From Patescibacteria group bacterium (GTDB lineage Bacteria > Patescibacteriota > Microgenomatia > UM-FILTER-40-11): a stretch of DNA of 8,983 nt. This document shows, piece by piece, positions 6,376 through 8,983 of the stretch. A program made the position numbers and the translations under genes. The DNA lies in contig JAMCYY010000106.1 of the NCBI GenBank assembly GCA_023473205.1, forward strand, positions 1 to 8,983, written 5' to 3'. Positions within the stretch are counted from its first letter, which is position 1; each line of letters begins with the position of its first letter. Under the pieces are notes generated by a model that was not told the DNA's origin, did no database searches, and saw nothing but the letters and a program-made list of their open reading frames with translations.

Positions 6376-6969
6376 ATGAAAAGTAATTTATCTTCCTTTT
6401 TAAAATTGGGTTTGGGGCTGTTAGTGATTATAGTGGCGATGGGGCTTTTCTTTTTTTTAAAAAAGAGAGGTGGTCAGCTGGTTAGTTATATCAATGCTCC
6501 CAATAAGATTTCTTTCTTTTACCCAAAGAAGTTTGTTCAAGTTACTTGTCCAAGCATTGACATTTTGCCAAAGTTTAATTATTTAATTTGTTTAAATGAT
6601 TCAACCAGGAACCAAAGGCTTACGCCTTTGCCGGATGTTGCGGTAAGACGTTTATCAATGACCGGTTTTAAAAATTTTCAGGAAGTTTTAATTAATGACG
6701 CTGTTTATGAGGGTAGCGGCATGAACCCCAAATCCTTTAGCGAATTTAAAGAATTAAAGCTTAGTGACAATACTTTTTATTACCTGGAAACCGGCCGTTT
6801 TGAAGGAATTTTAAGCTTTAATTATTATGTTATCCGGGGAGAGGAAATTATTGGCTTTAATTTAGTTTCTTCTCCGGTTGACTGGACTAACCCCAAATTT
6901 ATCTCCGAAAATGATCTTTTAAATCAGGAATTAATTACAATTTTGAAAAGTTTTAAATTTATTAACTAA
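6376..6969 (+). CDS. Membrane-anchored protein with PsbP-like external domain
   Basis: A 197-residue protein I do not recognise as a named gene. Residues 9-28 form an N-terminal membrane anchor after a short basic start, and KKRGG follows, so the rest is probably outside the membrane. The external part (about 40-197) has the layout of PsbP-like/MOG1-fold domains: an opening strand pair (KISFFYPKKF, 44-53), several beta strands and a closing ITILKSFKFIN. Function of such domains in CPR bacteria is unknown. C58 and C72 are the only cysteines and could form a disulfide. It ends 12 bases before the next gene, whose first external domain has the same opening and closing motifs, so they probably form one transcription unit. 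The fold call is by motif only, with no alignment. Confidence 0.72.
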   Translation: MKSNLSSFLKLGLGLLVIIVAMGLFFFLKKRGGQLVSYINAPNKISFFYPKKFVQVTCPSIDILPKFNYLICLNDSTRNQRLTPLPDVAVRRLSMTGFKNFQEVLINDAVYEGSGMNPKSFSEFKELKLSDNTFYYLETGRFEGILSFNYYVIRGEEIIGFNLVSSPVDWTNPKFISENDLLNQELITILKSFKFIN

Positions 6970-6981
6970 TTTTTTATACCC

Positions 6982-8751
6982 ATGACAGAAGAAATTCAGG
7001 AAGTCCAAAGTCCCCAAGAAGTTATTAATCCACACCAAAAGTCTATCTCTAAATTGGTTTTACTGGTGGTTTTATTGTTAATTTTGGTAACTGGTCTTAT
7101 TTTTGGAGCATATACTTTGGGTAAGAAACAAGGAAAAGCATTAGTAGTAACTCAGCAACCAGAAGTCACTCAAACTTCAGTTGACGAAACAGCTAATTGG
7201 CAAACTTATACCAATGAGAAATATTCAATAGAGTATCCTTCAAATTGGTTTGTTTATGATTATAAAGACAAGAATTTGTGTGTGAATATTAGCGATGTGT
7301 CTAACCCGGTAGATATTCCCTCAAAATTAGAAGCTGATGGGCATACAGTTATTTTGATGTGTTTTTATTCTTCAGCTATGCCGAAAAGTTTCCCATATAC
7401 TAATGGTTCTAACAAAAACACAACCGTTAAGCCTTATGAAATAAATGGTTACTCTGGTATTCGAGGTAAAGAAACCAGTACATTAGGTGAGGGAGAAACA
7501 GTTTTTTTACAGAATCCACAAGGTGGTTATGTAACTCTTCGTCTAGAAACAGGAGATACGAAAATCTTTGACCAAATTCTCTCAACTTTTAAATTTACTT
7601 CCCAAGGTGTTTCATCATCGCCCAAAGCAAGTGACAATTCAACTGCCTTACCTCAAACAAAAATTACTCCTCCGGCTAGTTTTGGCTATACAAAATTAAT
7701 TGATTTACCAGGCATTGGTGTTAGAGCTTTATTTCCTCCAGAGGTTGAAATTACCTATTCTAATCCCCAGGAAAGCTATTTCGTTAATAAACCTCAAAAA
7801 ACTGACTGGAATTGCCTCAGTTTTAATTTGAAAGGTTATTATAGCGGAGGAAGACGAGAGTGGTTTAATAATAACTACTACGTTATGAATCCCATATTTG
7901 AACCCTTTTCTGCTAGCAGTCACAACGGTTATATTGTTTATACAAAAAATGCCAATGGCTCAATTGCTGATAATTTCGACTTTTACTATATTTCTGCCAT
8001 TGGAACTCAAAAAATGTTAGTGGTTTCCGGTTCAAATTCTAATGAGAAACTGTGTGAAGATTTAGACTTTCAAAAAAATCTTGATAAATTTAGAAGTTTT
8101 GTCTCAGGTATTCAGATAATTTTCCCCAATAGCCAGGGGGTTAGCCGGTCTGATCAATCCCAAATTGGAGCAGATTTGGTTAGATATGCGGAAAAAAGAG
8201 TCAATCTTTGGGAAAATGTAGAACTAGGATTGAGGATTACTGGGCCAGAATGGATTGAATCACGAATTTTTACCAAAATTAACGAGGACGGGACCAAGGA
8301 ATACTCTCCATGGAGCAAAAAAACGCTAAAAGCGGAAAAAGTAGAATCATCAACTAAAGGAGAAACATGGGATGTTGGTACTGGTATACTTTTTGACTAT
8401 GAATGGCTTTCTCTACTTGATTCTAAATATAATGATAAAAGTTTTGATGAAGTAAACCGTGAAGTATTACCGGGTACTGGTTTTTGTGGCGAGGATTGGA
8501 AAAATGATAAAGCAGATTGTTCTTTTTCTGAATACTGCTATACCAAAAACGACGTTATAAATAATGGCCAGATTGTAAAAACAACCAATTTTGGTCCTTA
8601 TTCCGGTCAACTAAGAGGGCTGAAAACAGGTTTTGAACTTAAAATGGATTGCCGGGGCAGTAATGAATGGCTAATTAAAGCCAAAGGAGGAAGATACGTT
8701 CTTTCCACCATTACACCAGATGGTAACTTAGTAAGACTAGAAGGGTTCTGA
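6982..8751 (+). CDS. Large membrane-anchored multidomain surface protein, PsbP-like repeats
   Basis: An unnamed 589-residue protein. The N-terminus is polar (1-23), then one membrane segment (24-46) ending GAYTLGKKQ, then a mostly external region. Domain 1 (about 72-207) opens WQTYTNEKYSIEYPSNW and closes ILSTFKFTS, the pattern of PsbP-like domains. After a Ser/Thr/Pro linker (208-232), domain 2 (about 233-382) ends FRSFVSGIQIIF, possibly a diverged copy. Domain 3 (about 396-589) contains ELGLRITGPEWIESRIF and I cannot assign it. Cysteines are C100/C127, C278/C358, and C502/C513/C519/C557: two, two and four per domain, fitting disulfides outside the cell. No Shine-Dalgarno site; it likely follows the preceding gene in one transcript. 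No catalytic motif is evident; binding or adhesion is only a guess. Confidence 0.75.
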   Translation: MTEEIQEVQSPQEVINPHQKSISKLVLLVVLLLILVTGLIFGAYTLGKKQGKALVVTQQPEVTQTSVDETANWQTYTNEKYSIEYPSNWFVYDYKDKNLCVNISDVSNPVDIPSKLEADGHTVILMCFYSSAMPKSFPYTNGSNKNTTVKPYEINGYSGIRGKETSTLGEGETVFLQNPQGGYVTLRLETGDTKIFDQILSTFKFTSQGVSSSPKASDNSTALPQTKITPPASFGYTKLIDLPGIGVRALFPPEVEITYSNPQESYFVNKPQKTDWNCLSFNLKGYYSGGRREWFNNNYYVMNPIFEPFSASSHNGYIVYTKNANGSIADNFDFYYISAIGTQKMLVVSGSNSNEKLCEDLDFQKNLDKFRSFVSGIQIIFPNSQGVSRSDQSQIGADLVRYAEKRVNLWENVELGLRITGPEWIESRIFTKINEDGTKEYSPWSKKTLKAEKVESSTKGETWDVGTGILFDYEWLSLLDSKYNDKSFDEVNREVLPGTGFCGEDWKNDKADCSFSEYCYTKNDVINNGQIVKTTNFGPYSGQLRGLKTGFELKMDCRGSNEWLIKAKGGRYVLSTITPDGNLVRLEGF

Positions 8752-8758
8752 AAATACT

Positions 8759-8785
8759 GTACTAAAAATAGATTTAACGTACTAA
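8759..8785 (+). repeat. Direct repeat GTACTAA in the gap before the last gene
   Basis: GTACTAA occurs at 8759-8765 and again at 8779-8785, 20 bases apart, about two helix turns. This spacing could suit an operator, but seven-base AT-rich repeats can arise by chance. The rest of the 53-base gap shows no other signal beyond a poor TATTAA (8794-8799) five bases before the next ATG. Confidence 0.25.
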
Positions 8786-8804
8786 TTAAAATTTATTAAA
8801 GTTT

Positions 8805-8983
8805 ATGGCTGAACAAGAAACACCAGATATTCAAGTTCCCAATCAAGTTATTAACCAAACACCAACCAATAATTCCTGGAAAATGGCCTTTTTCGTTTTC
8901 CTCGGATTGTTTTTGGTCGCTGGATTAAGCTTTGGTGCTTATACTTTAGGGAAAAGAAGCCCTGAAATTTTTCGGGATCAGTA
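8805..8983 (+). CDS. Membrane-anchored protein, N-terminal part only, paralogue of the preceding gene
   Basis: An open frame running off the window; 59 residues are visible, too late in the window to appear as a complete ORF. It starts MAEQETPDIQVPNQVINQ, followed by one membrane segment (about 27-46) ending LSFGAYTLGKRSPE. The preceding protein has the matching layout, EVQSPQEVINP, then LIFGAYTLGKKQ, so the two are likely tandem paralogues sharing the same anchor type. The chain after the anchor should be external, as in its neighbour, but its domains are not in the window. ATG 8805 is the only sensible start; no Shine-Dalgarno site is present. Confidence 0.8.
   Translation, partial: MAEQETPDIQVPNQVINQTPTNNSWKMAFFVFLGLFLVAGLSFGAYTLGKRSPEIFRDQ

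Overview
The window looks like a piece of an AT-rich bacterial chromosome from the Candidate Phyla Radiation (Patescibacteria). Microgenomates is my best guess, by overall resemblance of the proteins and gene order rather than by any marker gene. Supporting signs are compact genes, mostly without Shine-Dalgarno sites, small membrane proteins of a type I recall from that group, and intergenic spaces filled with short palindromes. TGA is used as a stop codon (at 5926 and 8751), so the UGA=Gly code of Gracilibacteria/Absconditabacteria does not apply. All genes read on the + strand, no gap between genes exceeds about 155 bases, and I see no tRNA, rRNA, CRISPR array, transposase or phage gene.

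Region 1 (1-2501): the C-terminal two thirds of prolyl-tRNA synthetase (proS), whose 5' part is missing, followed with a TAATG stop/start overlap by an M16-family zinc peptidase. Region 2 (2502-5483): an FtsK/SpoIIIE DNA translocase with membrane domain, motor and gamma domain, then a RodZ-like membrane protein (cytoplasmic helix-turn-helix, one membrane segment, external Ig-like domain). A large imperfect inverted repeat fills the gap between them. Region 3 (5484-6335): a promoter and a palindrome cluster precede two overlapping small genes, a DUF948-like membrane protein and a YtxH-like protein. Region 4 (6336-8983): three membrane-anchored proteins with mostly external, apparently PsbP-like domains. 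The last is cut by the window end and shares its N-terminal anchor with the one before it, so it looks like a tandem paralogue.

ProS serves translation. FtsK and the RodZ-like protein fit chromosome segregation and cell shape or division, and the remaining genes look like envelope or surface proteins. The least explained part is the anchored family in 6376-8983, with even cysteine counts in each external domain and a C-terminal domain I cannot assign. The intergenic palindromes and the heptanucleotide repeat inside proS are the most unusual DNA-level structures.
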